Shown in pieces: positions 11,922-22,805 of a DNA stretch of 64,000 nucleotides. The stretch spans positions 17,371,650 to 17,435,649 of the forward strand of contig CM055100.1 in assembly GCA_029204225.1 (NCBI GenBank), written 5' to 3'. A program made the translations under genes and the position numbers. The notes below the pieces were generated by a model that did not search any database, had not been told where the DNA came from, and saw only the letters and a list, made by a program, of their open reading frames with translations. The number at the start of each line of letters is the position of its first letter. The first letter of the stretch is position 1. This DNA comes from Diphasiastrum complanatum. Its lineage: Eukaryota; Streptophyta; Lycopodiopsida; Lycopodiales; Lycopodiaceae.

Positions 11922-12870
11922 CTATGTCAGGAGCAAAGAAAAAATTTAGCTAGTATGCATTCTTATACATTGCATTGGAGAAAGTAGAAGGCCTTAGAGC
12001 ATGCAATTTGAATTTTCTTTTTTTGTCAAGCGTATGGATATGGCAAGAGTACTATATTGTCGAAGAGTCTAGAAAAGCATCTCGAGAAGCAGAATTATGC
12101 TCTGCAAGGGAAAAAATAACAAGTAAATATACGAATGAAAACGAGCATTCTATTTCAACAAGCTCAAAAAACAATAGTTCACGAAGGTCTATACTAGCCG
12201 CCACATATAACTAGCGCAGGTGACTTGTAAGACTTACAATTTCATTTCTCTGGTAGCACGAAGAATATTCTTAGTAACCTATTCCGTTTTCTAGAATCAG
12301 TAGCAATATCATGAAGGATATTGCAGAGTGGATGATCGAAGCTGTAAATGAACTTAATCAAATCAACTAGATAAATATTCTCAAAAGAAATCACAAAAAT
12401 TTGAAACTATCTCTTAAATTCTCTTCTAGCACTTATATCAAGCAAATCAACACATAGATCATGGAATGTTGATCAACCTATGATCTATCCTCAATCTAAT
12501 GACTTTTGCCACTTCCTAAGATTGAAACACACACAAATGAAGTACAACAACCTCATTATTAGAGATCCACTCAAAATTAGGGTTTTGACAAAATCACAAA
12601 AAATTGACTATTCCAAATCCATATGCAAATGCTGAAAATTTGATATGCAATCTATTAGCCACCACTTACTTGATCCAATGATCCAAAAATCGGCCAAATC
12701 CAATATGTGAAATAAAAAATCGGAATTGATCAAGTTTGTAAACCTATATAGGGTTTTGATCTACAAAAGATCCAATCTACAAAAGCAAAAAACTCGATTT
12801 TGGTGTAGATTCTCTCTAGCATGCTCTAGCCTTGATATCTTCACCAAATCATTAATAGATATGATTTCCT

Positions 12871-12882
12871 CCTCTAATACCA
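12871..12882 (-). other. Primer-binding site (tRNA-iMet type)
   Basis: The minus strand reads tggtattagagg directly after the LTR end; it matches the standard tggtatcagagc at 10 of 12 positions. Confidence 0.65.
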
Positions 12883-13345
12883 TGTGAAGGATTTCAGATC
12901 ATTGATGATCTAATCCACAAAAAGTTCTTGGGTTACAAAAGAAGATACTCTACCAATCTCACCAATGTAGAAAAATCAGCATCTACACACAAAATGAGAT
13001 GCAAACTCTAACAGAACTTGATCAAACATGTCTCAAATGATAAAGTACTATTGATGTTCGTACAAAACCAGAAAGCTACTATATTTCACACGTGTGGATC
13101 CAAAAGTAACAAATATAGATCATTCTACACATAGAATTGCATGCAATCACAAGTATAGTGCACCAATGGATAGTAGAATCCAAGAGAACCATGTATAAGC
13201 ATGAAATCAGATAGAGAAGAGAGAAGATATGTCTCTCCACAAGTTACATCCTTTTATAACAGGTCCAAACCCTATTTGGCCACTTGGCTTTCCCACCAAA
13301 ATGCTAACCTTACTATTTTTGGGTCTAGATTCAAAGTACCCAACA
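12883..13345 (-). mobile_element. LTR (TG...CA), minus orientation, copia-type
   Basis: On the minus strand it begins tgttgggtactttgaatc and ends ccttcaca, 463 bp, and is followed immediately by a methionine-tRNA-like primer site. It includes a TATA-like ttataaaagg. The internal region would lie at lower coordinates, but no pol is found and no second LTR was seen. It ends about 60 bp from the right arm of the inverted duplication. Confidence 0.7.
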
Positions 13346-13496
13346 TTCAAATTTGAATCTACTCAAACTCGATTTCTAACTTTTCCACACTTTCAAAAAG
13401 TGTTTATTCAAATGAAATTTAGACTAATGAACCAAACTCTAAGTATAAAACAAAGTTGGCCTCAATTTGAAAAATATGAAAATATAGCAAATATGA

Positions 13497-13790
13497 TCAA
13501 ATTAATTGACCATGCACCTTACCATCTGGCGCTTTCCACTTTGGTCCTTCATGATAACCATACTTATGATATTTTTTTTTGAATAATTCGATGATCAAAC
13601 AAACATGTCCATTTGAGTTGCACAAATGACAATGAGTATCAGACGTCCGTCTCTTCATAGTTTGACACTCATTCATAATGTGATTACCAACACAGATCGC
13701 ACACCAAAGATTCTCTTTGCTAGGAAAAACTTTTAGCATCTTTTCATCACCTTTGTCAAAAGTTTGCTTGGCACCAAACCGTGACTGCAT
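13497..13790 (-). pseudogene. Gag-like fragment with WCxxC zinc motif, right copy
   Basis: Minus-strand frame with the same LWCAICVGNHIMNEC and CHLCNSNGHVC motifs as the left copy at 4294-4589. It lies at the inner end of the right arm. Confidence 0.55.
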
Positions 13791-14070
13791 CTTATCCAGT
13801 TCTACATATTCAAATGTGTATCTATAGTGTAGAGGATAAACCTATGTCATAATAGCACTTTATGTTGATGATTCGTTAATCATATGCAATTCAAATTAGC
13901 TATATTGATCAAGGCCATACTGTCACATTTGATGTAGATCACTATCTCATTCGAGACAACAACTCGAACATTTTGGTCAAAGGATACAGAGATGGACATC
14001 TCTAGACATTAAGTCATGAATGTGCACTTACCTCTGAAGAAAAATATATGTTGACACCTTCATCAGACAA

Positions 14071-14760
14071 GAATATCCTATGGCACAAATGCTAGGACAT
14101 CTCCATATGAGAACAATAACTTATATATTCTGCAACAAACTTGTCGAAGGCTTAGACATTAACAGGTCCTCACCAACACAGACTTCTGAGACTTGTATTC
14201 TTGGCAAGCATGCAAGGTCAAGATTTTTCAAAGGGCAATCTCATCGAGCTAAAGGCATTTTGGATCTTATTTACCGTGTCTTTGTGGCCCAATACAAACC
14301 CCATCATGCAAAAGATCAATGTACTTTATTACATTTATCAATGATTATTCTCGAAGAACTACTATCACGTTCATTAAGAACAAATCCGAATCATGTATGT
14401 GTTTTCAATAATTCAGATGACTATCTAAGGGGCTAGAAATAAGATCAAAGCCCTATGTATAGATGGAGGGGGAGAGTTCATTTTGAATGAAATTAAAGTA
14501 TTTCTAAACGAACTTGGGATTGAGAGGCAGTATTCTTTGAGCTACACTCCTTAGCAGAAATCACAATAGCATGTTACATTCATAATCATTGCAGTACCAA
14601 GGCCATCAACAAAAGAACCCCGAGGAGGTTTGGTCAGGAACAAAGCCATCCATAGACCTACGAGCCCTCAGATGTGTATGCTACGTTCAAGTCCCATTGG
14701 ACCTAAGGAAGGAATTTGACGAAACCAGACGCAAGGTGGAGCTTTTTCCCTAGTTGATAT
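14071..14760 (+). pseudogene. Ty1/copia GAG-pre-integrase and integrase remnant, right copy
   Basis: Seen across shifted frames: MLGHLHM, ETCILGKHARSRFFKGQSH, ALCIDGGGEFILNEIKVFLN, then EEVWSGTKPSIDLRALRC. A stop (TAG) sits in the SLSYTP*QK position in both arms. The segment between QK and ITIACYIHN is missing because of a 94-bp deletion. No RT follows. Confidence 0.82.
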
Positions 14761-14769
14761 ATTCCAACG

Positions 14770-15755
14770 TGGTAAGAATGGACACAAACAGAGGATAAAG
14801 TCTACTTTGTCCACAAAGAGAGGTGTTCACTTAACCCTAGGTAGATAATGGCACTATGATGATCTTATGTCCAATGCATGCATTGTTGGAAGAGTGTTTA
14901 TTCAACTTGGATCAAGAATGAAATGAGGACGCCACAGTCATCCAAGGGTGGAGTAGGGAGCTACAAAATATAGTCAAGGGAAAACAAGCCTATGTTGCCA
15001 TCAATCGCTATTTCCTTCAATAATAAATTTAACACAAGCTAGTAATTCCATCTTGATTTCTTATTTACAACTTATTAACTTTTTACGCTTAGATGTTATA
15101 TTCAAGTTAAAAAAAACATGATTTCATCTCTTAGACATCAAGAGTTTAACTCCAATTCAATGCACGTAGAGGAGAGGAGGGTGATTTAAATATGACTAAC
15201 CTTTGTGTTGTTGGAAGCTATCAAGATTCTACTTGAGGAAATGAGATGACATGTTGTTGTTTAGCCTCATGGAAAACAATAATGTTTGTTTCTATGAATT
15301 GACAAGTTATTGATTAGCCTCTAAAAATCACTGACTTCAAAGGCTGATGTCACACCCTCTTCACGCTCATGCAGCTGTGCTAACAAACTGGACGACGACT
15401 GCAACCACCCACAATCTCCTACAGACAACACATCCACCCTGTACTTTCTTCATCTGCACACCTATAACATTATGTATATAGTGAATACCATTTGCGTATT
15501 CATTAACGAAGATCAAACGATCAAGAAGTTAGTAAGCGAGAGAGAACGAAGAAGAGAAGCTTATTAGAGGTAGACAAAAAGTAGATGCTCTGTGCATTGA
15601 TTCTTTAATTTGTCATCAATAAGGTTTCATCCCTTTTTACAATTTGAATAAGCTTCGTAGGGCACGCGGTTTCGTCCTCTACTGTCTTGTGCTCTACCGC
15701 ATTATTGACATGTATACTTGATATACTTAATCTGATACAGTTCTTTGTTCTGCGT
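14770..15755. other. Non-coding TE-derived block in the right arm
   Basis: Mirror of 2237-3230, with no coding frame. It contains gtatatagtg and GA-rich stretches compatible with LTR or leader sequence of the copia fragment. Confidence 0.4.
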
Positions 15756-16423
15756 TTAGATTTGTGTTAATATTGTCATGTGTTGGTCTTGGGGGGCTAT
15801 CTTCACCTGGTTGTAACCGCTGAAGCCGTCTAAAAACTGTAGGCTTTGGCGCCAGCTACTCTGTCGAGGACACTTTTCGTAAATGGTAAAGAAAAATGAT
15901 CCTTTTTGGTGACTGCATTTAGCACCTTCAGATTCACACAAATTCGCATCTTGCCATTCTTCTTGGGTACTATAACTATTGGCGATACCCATTCCGTGTG
16001 TTCGATTTTATAAATGAAATCTGCATCCAACAGCTTTTGCAACTCTTGCTTGATCAACTCTGTGTAGTTCGGGTTGTAGCGGTAGTAACGGCTCACCTTG
16101 GGGACTGCTCCATCCATCAAGGGTATGGTGTGTTGGACTACAGTTGGTGGAATGCCCTTTAGATCATGATAACTCCAGGCTAAACAATTTTTATACTCCA
16201 CCAGCAATGACTGTAGTCTCTTGAACTGTGTGGGCGTTAACTGCTCTCCCACATGCACTGTCTTTTCTTCTTCACCTGGCTCGGCAAGGTTCATTGGCTG
16301 TGTTCGTGCAGGTCTCTCAAAGACTTGTTTCGCTGGTGCCTGACTTTGATCAGGTTCTCGCTGGGCTTGCGACATCATAATTACCACGTCGACCAAGGTA
16401 TAATTCTTGAAAGTCTCAGGCAT
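15756..16423 (-). pseudogene. Ty3/gypsy reverse transcriptase N-terminal half, right copy
   Basis: Counterpart of 1569-2236, with TEWVSPIVIVPKKNGKMRIC, the same one-base frameshift after AYSF, and the same end at TILTQI before YxDD. Differences from the left copy include Asn/Asp in DADFIY and Glu/Asp in VLDRVAG. Confidence 0.87.
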
Positions 16424-16588
16424 CTCGTGAACTGGAGCTCATCGAGATTCCTCTTTCAGCATATTGATCTTAGCCCGTGCCTTGGGTGGATCGATCCTTG
16501 AGACTTTCGCCATAACAAACTTTTGCGGCGGTTGAGCTGGTACTTTCTTAATTCCATAACGATCTGGGTCCATGTGGTGTAGGACCTA

Positions 16589-17314
16589 TTAATCGGTCAG
16601 TTCAATCTCCTTATTATAAGTTAGAGCATGTTGCCAAGGGACTAAATCATCGTCCACTGGGTTCTCAATAGGTCCTGCTGACAACCATGCTATGTTTATC
16701 ATATTCACCCCAAATGTGATTGGTGTGTCCATAGTGTAACATTTGGGTGAAGATGTGTTGGGTTCAGGATCTGATTCATATTGACATGCTCGGCAATCAA
16801 TAGTTGCTGATGCATTCGTCCATCTCACTACATTCGTCTCTGAATCATAGTGACCTCCCTTGGCTGGCCTTGGGCGATCAATCGTGTGATCCGTCGTGGA
16901 TGATCCATCATCAGCTTTGGGTGCAATATGTTTCACCGCCCATGTGGTTGGATCAACCTTTACAACCTGCTCCCTATTCTCAAAAGTGATTTTCCTCGTA
17001 CCCCAGTTGTGTACTATTTGTGCAGTTCTCAACCATGGTCTTTCCAGTAACACACGATATGCAGTTGGAGATTCAGGTATATCCATGACTACAAAAGTGA
17101 TCACAAACTGCATGCCTACTATTTTTACAGGGATATCAGAAACTACACCCTTTGGTTTTACACAGGATTGATCTGCTAGCTTGATGGTGAATCTTGCTGG
17201 CTTCAACCCTTGTAAATCCCACTTTTCATACAAAGTAGTGGAGATCAAATTGACACTTGATCTTCCATCTACTACTACTGCCTCGTCCTCATGACTCTTG
17301 TGTTTGATTGGCAA
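16589..17314 (-). pseudogene. Ty3/gypsy aspartic protease region, right copy
   Basis: Carries VVVDGRSSVNLIS and RVLLERPWLRTAQ. Upstream, a TAG near 17440 interrupts the frame that is open in the left copy. The Gly-to-Arg change in the catalytic motif is shared with the left arm, so it predates the duplication. Confidence 0.8.
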
Positions 17315-17819
17315 AGTGATGTTGTGTTCCTCACTTTCCCATGCTACCCCGATGTCGAGGACGTTATTTGTTTCTTCATAGCCTGTACAATATATGGGCT
17401 CAGGCGCTACTGGGTCCTCATCCGCTTTGGATCATTCATCTAGAAGGCTTTTCGCTTGTGGTGCAATCCGCAGTAGTTCCCCGAGTAGTAAACTAACATG
17501 GCTTGCCAGTAAAAGTGTGAGCCTTTTAGTGCGTGGTTCCTCGGGCTCCACCATTTGAAAAGGTGGTTCATATTGATGCAACTGATCATTCTGATCAGTG
17601 CATAGTGGTGAGCCCGCTTGTGGTTCCCGTTCGTCGTCAGTTGGAAGTTCCGTGGGATTGTCCCTTTCTTGCTCTTTTTCCTCTGATTGGGCTCTCTGTA
17701 CCTAGTGTCGTATTTTCTGGTACTGTCTTCTTTCTTCCCTCACATTCGGATATGGCGCTGAAGTTGAGGGTTGGTCGTCAGTGACCGAGGGTGGTGGTGA
17801 GGGAGCCACTTCCTTCCTC

Positions 17820-18089
17820 TTATGTGCTCGCGTAACGGCGTGACACAGAAGCATGGAATTGTTGCCTTTCCGGTGGCATCCCCACTGGAACTACTGATTG
17901 TTGTATTGCAATGAAGTTGAGAGGTGCACTGGTTCTAGGTCTCAATGGACAATTCTTGTAATAGTGTCCATAACCGCATTCTCGGTAGAAGGATGTATGT
18001 TCTCCCTTGTAGGGACATTCTGTTGTGTCCTTTGTCACATCCATAGTAGCCATAGTTCCTCCCGCCTTGACGCTGAGTTTGAGCTGCAT
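17820..18089 (-). pseudogene. Gypsy gag C-terminus, CCHC knuckle, right copy
   Basis: The frame contains TECPYKGEHTSFYRECGYGHYYKNC, two Cys/His groups, the second of CCHC type, then PLRPRTSAPLNFIAIQQ and a stop. It lies between the gag core (18475-19200) and the protease. Confidence 0.72.
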
Positions 18090-18474
18090 AGACTACAACA
18101 TATTAATTTATCGCAAGATCTGTAAATGGTTCGTCTGATCCATACCGTTGTTGCTGCTCAGGTTGAGGTGGTACTTGCATCTCTGGTTCCGCTGCTGTCA
18201 GGTTTACATGGGCCACTTGCTAATTGACTGGCCCAGGTGGTGCAGGTAAGGCCATACGTTGTTGCTGATTCGGTGTGCCGTACCTCGGTGTCGCGTTTGG
18301 TGCCCCTTGATGATATGGATAAGAAGTCTGATAAGGACTTCTCTTCTGTTGAACAATCAGAGGGCTCTACGGGCAAAATGTCGTACCGTGCGATGTTGCA
18401 TTGCACGGATGGCAGAATCTATGTGTCAGTCTCAGATTGTGCTTTAGGACTGGACACTCGTTTGTTGTATGGTT

Positions 18475-19200
18475 TTATGTGCACACTGAACACCATACAT
18501 TTTCCCGTCGTAGATACTGTAGATGGCTTGGTTTCGATTGATGTGACGTTACTGCTACAGCTCCCTGTAAGGCTTTCAGTTTTTTAACAAACTGCGTCGT
18601 AAGTTGCTCCATCTGCTGTTTGTGTAATTTTGTCATTTGATCCAACAACAGTTCTGTGGATAGAGCAGATGCGTTTGATGATGACGATGCTATCGAGGGA
18701 GTAGCAGTGTGGGTGGATGGATATTTGCCGTCAGATTCCTCATTTTCTTCCCTGATGGCATCTTCCATAGCTTCTTGCAGAGTAGCATACTACTCCCGTC
18801 GTTTCAGTTCTCTTCTGATGCTCCGTGGTAGTCCGGCTAGGAACCACATGATCACCGCATGATCGGAAGTTAGGGCTGCACTGCACTCGGATTGTAGATG
18901 TTTGACCCATTCAATATACTCCAGGACGCTTTCTCGTTTTCCCACCTTGACTTTGCTTAGTAAGAGAAACGGGTCTTCCAAGAACTTTCTTGGTTTAAAG
19001 CGCGTAATGAGAGCCGCCTTAACTGCTTCCCAAGTGGATTTTTCTTCCTCTGACAGGTTGAAAAACCAATCCTGAGCTACTGCTAATAAGGACATGGGGA
19101 ACAACATCAATTTTTTTGCAGGTGTCCATTCACCGTAGATTTCGCAAGCTTGCTCGTAGATCTGGAGGAAACGGATGGGATCTGATGATCCGTCCTATTT
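18475..19200 (-). pseudogene. Ty3/gypsy gag core
   Basis: The minus strand reads DPIRFLQIYEQACEIYGEW, then SLLAVAQDWFFNLSEEEKS, TWEAVKAALITRFKPRKF and VLEYIEWVKHLQSE, the retrotransposon gag order (W-F-L...W..F...F). A Ser/Thr-rich linker and a WC-x2-C end at 18475 (RENVWCSVC) follow. A TAG precedes DGSSDP (near 19195) and there are other breaks, so it is inactive. A leader and N-terminal gag lie to about 19755. Confidence 0.78.
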
Positions 19201-19755
19201 TAATATTTCCATCCGTGGTGCTCTCCGGACTGCTTGCAAGGGAGCGACAGGTACGGGTTGGCCCATTGGTTCCATTGGCGTTGGTTCCAATTCTGTCTCT
19301 TGTTGCGCAGCTGCTAATTTGGGAAGGTGTGGTGCTTTATTTGCTATCCTTCGTGCTATTGATTGTCCCAATCTCATATTCATCTGACGGTGGGTTCCAA
19401 AGTAGTGGGATCTTGCCTGTACAGTGGGATGCAGTCTAGATCTTGAGGATCTAATCAATTTGATCGGCCTGAAGTGAAATTTAGGCCCTTTACGGTGGTT
19501 TTTCCTTGATAGCTTCTTACTCCTTGCACTGATTGACCTGACAGTAGCTGGATCTGGTGCAGATCTTTCCACTAATCTAGTCTGGGAGGGTTGTCTTGTG
19601 CGAGGGTTGGCTGTGCGAGGGGTTTTTGATTGTTTTTGCAGATAAAAAACTTGATATCTCTCATATCTTTGGAAACTAACTTTCGCAAGTTTCATAGTAG
19701 CTGGATTTGGGTCAGATCTCACTATGAAATTCTTTGCGAGAGTCAACTCTCGCAC
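19195..19755 (-). pseudogene. Gypsy pre-gag region
   Basis: Open minus-strand frame of 186 codons. The C-terminal part (MNMRLGQSIARRIANKAP and a Pro/Gln-rich stretch up to MEILK) could be the N-terminus of gag. The rest is basic, low-complexity sequence overlapping the repeated leader. Confidence 0.4.
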
Positions 19756-20360
19756 TAAGTGAAAATTTCACTGTATGCGAGGGTTCAGAACCACTATTTT
19801 GGCTTGATCTTCACCAAATCTCTATACTAACTCTCTCAGGCTTCATCACTGATGGAAATTAACATTCTGAATCGATTGAGAGGGTCTGCGCGAGTTCTTA
19901 CTGGAAGGATTTGCTGGATCTTCAATTTTTAGTGATTTTTTAGCACTTAAATCCAATTTTCTGCACACTAGAATCAAATTAACTCTTGCAGGCTTTTCCT
20001 GTGTCCTTGTCTCACTGAGATAGAACTTCAAAATCTTTTGGGAGAGTTCTTGCCCACTGGATTTGAAAATTTTGGTGTCTGCGAGGGTTCTCTGGTACTT
20101 TCCCGTCTTTTTTTCACTGGAAACTCTCACACAGGCACATAGACATCAAACTAACTCTCGCAAGCTTCTCTATGCCCTGGTCTCACTGAGATGGAACTTC
20201 AGAGGGCTCTGCGGGAGTTCTTATGAAGATTTGAATTCTTTTGGATTTTCTCAAGAGTTTATTGAATTTTTTATGATTTTTCTCTGATTTTTGCAATCTG
20301 CTTGGAACTAACTCTCGCAGACTTCTATGCAAGTCTGGGACAGTACCCTGGAGCTACTGC
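19690..20360. repeat. Degenerate tandem repeats in the gypsy leader
   Basis: Copies of a unit with aactctcgcag-[ag]cttc, ctcactgagatggaacttc and gggagttctt recur near 19740, 19840, 19978, 20150 and 20306, about 130-175 bp apart. They lie upstream of gag on the minus strand. Confidence 0.6.
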
Positions 20361-20615
20361 TAGTCATGCAAGGGTTACTTCACACTGGTTTTGGATATTA
20401 AAATTTGATGAGATTTTAGGCTCTTTTTTCCTCCAAAATGCAGATTGGTGTGTTTTTTGGGTTGTTTGGCTAGTTGATTTGGGTGAGAATTTGTGCTAGT
20501 TGAGCAAAGTACTAGGCCACCAATGTGTTGTCAAAGGTGCCTGAGTCATCTCCCCCAAAGGCATCCTCTCCTAAGTCTTATGTTGTTGCTTCTTGTTGTG
20601 GAGCTATTTTGCCTG

Positions 20616-21196
20616 CTATATCAGCCTCTTGGGTCTTGGCTGCTTTGCTGGCCTTCTTCGACGCGTGAGTCTCGTAGGTGATTCTCCTTCAGGCAACATG
20701 CGCTTGAGGGGTTGTGCGCGTTGGGTGGCTTGGTGCGGCACATCTGGATACTTTGTCATGATGTTGATGATTCTTTGTGGGCATTGGACCCCCAACTGAT
20801 GGGTGAGGACCATTGCGAGGATGTGTCCCACCTTGGTAACTGCTTTCTTGGCCTTCAAACTTGTATGTAGCTTCTTTGTTAGCCTATATGCCGAGTTGTA
20901 GTGTTGAATCTCCTGCTCCCCCATGGCGAAGGATAAAGAGAATAAATCATTGGGGGGAACTCAGTCCATTCTGGGGTTCTAGACTTCAATCAGCATGTGC
21001 ACTAGTTCCGCCGCTTCTCGTAGCTCTTTATCCTTGATGCAACGAATAGCATAGCCATCATTAGTAAAATTGCGGTTGTACCATCATCTTCAAAGAAGGG
21101 CTTCAAGTAATTATGGTCGTATGTCGTGCCGCTTTCATGAATTGTCTCGCCCTCGTTCGGAAATCCAATTGCCTGTATGACTGACATGTCTAACAA
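20616..21196 (-). pseudogene. Unidentified protein remnant next to gypsy RT
   Basis: Minus-strand frames give AIGFPNEGETIHESG (21.1 kb) and MGEQEIQHYNSAYRLTKKLH with a basic tail PTRLTRRRRPAKQPRP. The text looks protein-like but matches no domain I know. It may be an accessory or gag portion of a neighbouring gypsy element. Confidence 0.3.
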
Positions 21197-21239
21197 GATG
21201 ATAGCTTCCCCAAGCGCTCCGTATTGAAATCGGTCTTGT

Positions 21240-21844
21240 GCAGAAGAAACACTTATTTGTGCCAGAGATCCATTGCAAATCTGATAGGATAGTGTTTCTT
21301 ATATTCTCCTAGTAGACTCAAAACTAGTCAAATAGCATATTTTGATGCATCAGTGGAACATGAAATTCAATTATCCAGTTTAGATCTCGTAGAATCGGTG
21401 CAGAAGCTAAAGCTTTCTTCAATTTCTCGAACGGTTCCCCTCAATCATCCAAATTCTTACAATAGTGCTAAGTCTCGAAAAAACAAAATGAATATTCGAT
21501 AATAGTTTGCGTGATCCATATACATATAAACTCCTCGAATTGTTCGTGGTGGTGGCAACTCCACAATGACTTTGATTTTGAAATGATCAGTAGCAATTCC
21601 ATGTCTTGATATCACATGTCCAAGAACAACTCCATGAGTAACCCAAATCTGGCACTTTTTTAAGGAAATTTGATACTTGATAACGTTCAAATACTTTTTC
21701 CAAACAATCTATATGGTTTGTATCAACACTATGTACTCCGAGATCATCCAAATAAATTTCAAGAAATTTTTGCAAATAGTCTTTGAAAGCAAATTGCACA
21801 ACTCTCTGAAATGAGCTTGGTGCATTACATAGTCCAAATGGCAT
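21240..21844 (-). pseudogene. Ty3/gypsy RT C-terminal half with start of RNase H
   Basis: Contains MPFGLCNAPSSFQRVV, the catalytic IYLDDLGVHS (Y-x-D-D), GHVISRHGIATDHFKIKVI and YYRIFILFFRDLALL, followed by weak RNase H-like text (ILRDLNWIIEFHV). Frameshifts separate the pieces. It is a different gypsy lineage from the 15.8-19.2 kb element, whose RT stops before this region. Confidence 0.8.
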
Positions 21845-22559
21845 AACTTTATAAACATATGTGAATAGAATAGATTTTCTACAGCCAAGTTCTAACTACA
21901 CATAGACTCTTCTTCTCCAAAAACCAGCAAACTAGGGTTTCAAACTGACAATTGGCAAAAAAACTATGGATGATCACCGAATCAGAAGGCGAAAAGCCTT
22001 ACCCTACCAGCGACCTACCACAAGAAGCTTATTCCAACTGACAGATCTGAAAAAATACTGAGTATTGAATAAGTTACAAACAGATTTACAAATCCTATGT
22101 GGGTTGGGTTTTCGCAAAAGCGAAGAGAACAATCAAGCCGCGTAGTAGAAAATGCTCAACGGCTGCCAGAAGATCAGCAATCCACCATAGGGCTTCAATC
22201 TGCTATCTTATGGGCTCCAAACCTACCAACAGATCACCTACAGTAGGGCGCTGGCTCTCCAAGAATGCTCCAAACCCTAATTGAAGATGCCAAATCCCAC
22301 ACAAGTCTTGAAAGTAACTGCCCTGATACCAAATGTTGCACACAAGCTCACAAACCCTAAGTAAATACACAGAATTACCAGCAAATCCGTCACTTTATTA
22401 ATCTCAAGCGAATGTACATAGATCAACAAGCAAACATGAGAGCTCTGCTGCAAGTCTCCTCCCAACCATAGCTGCATAGAAATACCATAATCATAATCAT
22501 AATGAGGAATGCTTGACAAGGCTCACCCTATATCCCCTCAAGCACCCCTTAACCCTGAC

Positions 22560-22805
22560 ACATCGTAACGTCGACACATGGCAAACTCCATGCACAGCCA
22601 ACACTTGCCAATTGGCAGTACCCTGACACATAGGCAAGCTAGTAGGTGGACAATCTGACACGTGTCACTCATGCATTGGACCAAGTGTCCCAATGAACAT
22701 ATGACACATGTCATGTTGACCCGTCCATTGACCGTCTGACAAGTGTCACTCATGCACTGGACCAAGTGTCCCAATGAGCATGTGACATGTGTCACATTGA
22801 CCAGT
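22560..22805. repeat. Tandem repeat, ~85-bp unit, rich in CACGTG/CATGTG palindromes
   Basis: Two clear units begin ctgacacgtgtcactcatgc (22650) and ctgacaagtgtcactcatgc (22736); both contain ggaccaagtgtcccaatga. A weaker relative lies at 22560-22640. Confidence 0.85.

Larger units (their letters stand above)
13406..17977. repeat. Right arm of the ~4.6-kb inverted duplication
   Basis: Reverse-complement partner of 15-4680; the spacer between arms is about 8.7 kb. Beyond 17977 the gypsy element continues uninterrupted into its gag, so this copy is the longer one. It has a 94-bp deletion relative to the left arm inside the copia integrase block. It also carries private stop codons in the gypsy block, for example near 17440 and 16589. 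Confidence 0.92.

Noticed and set aside
13229-13582. 117-codon plus-strand open frame
   Set aside because: It spans the arm boundary and LTR flank, and lies opposite the gag-like fragment; no domain.
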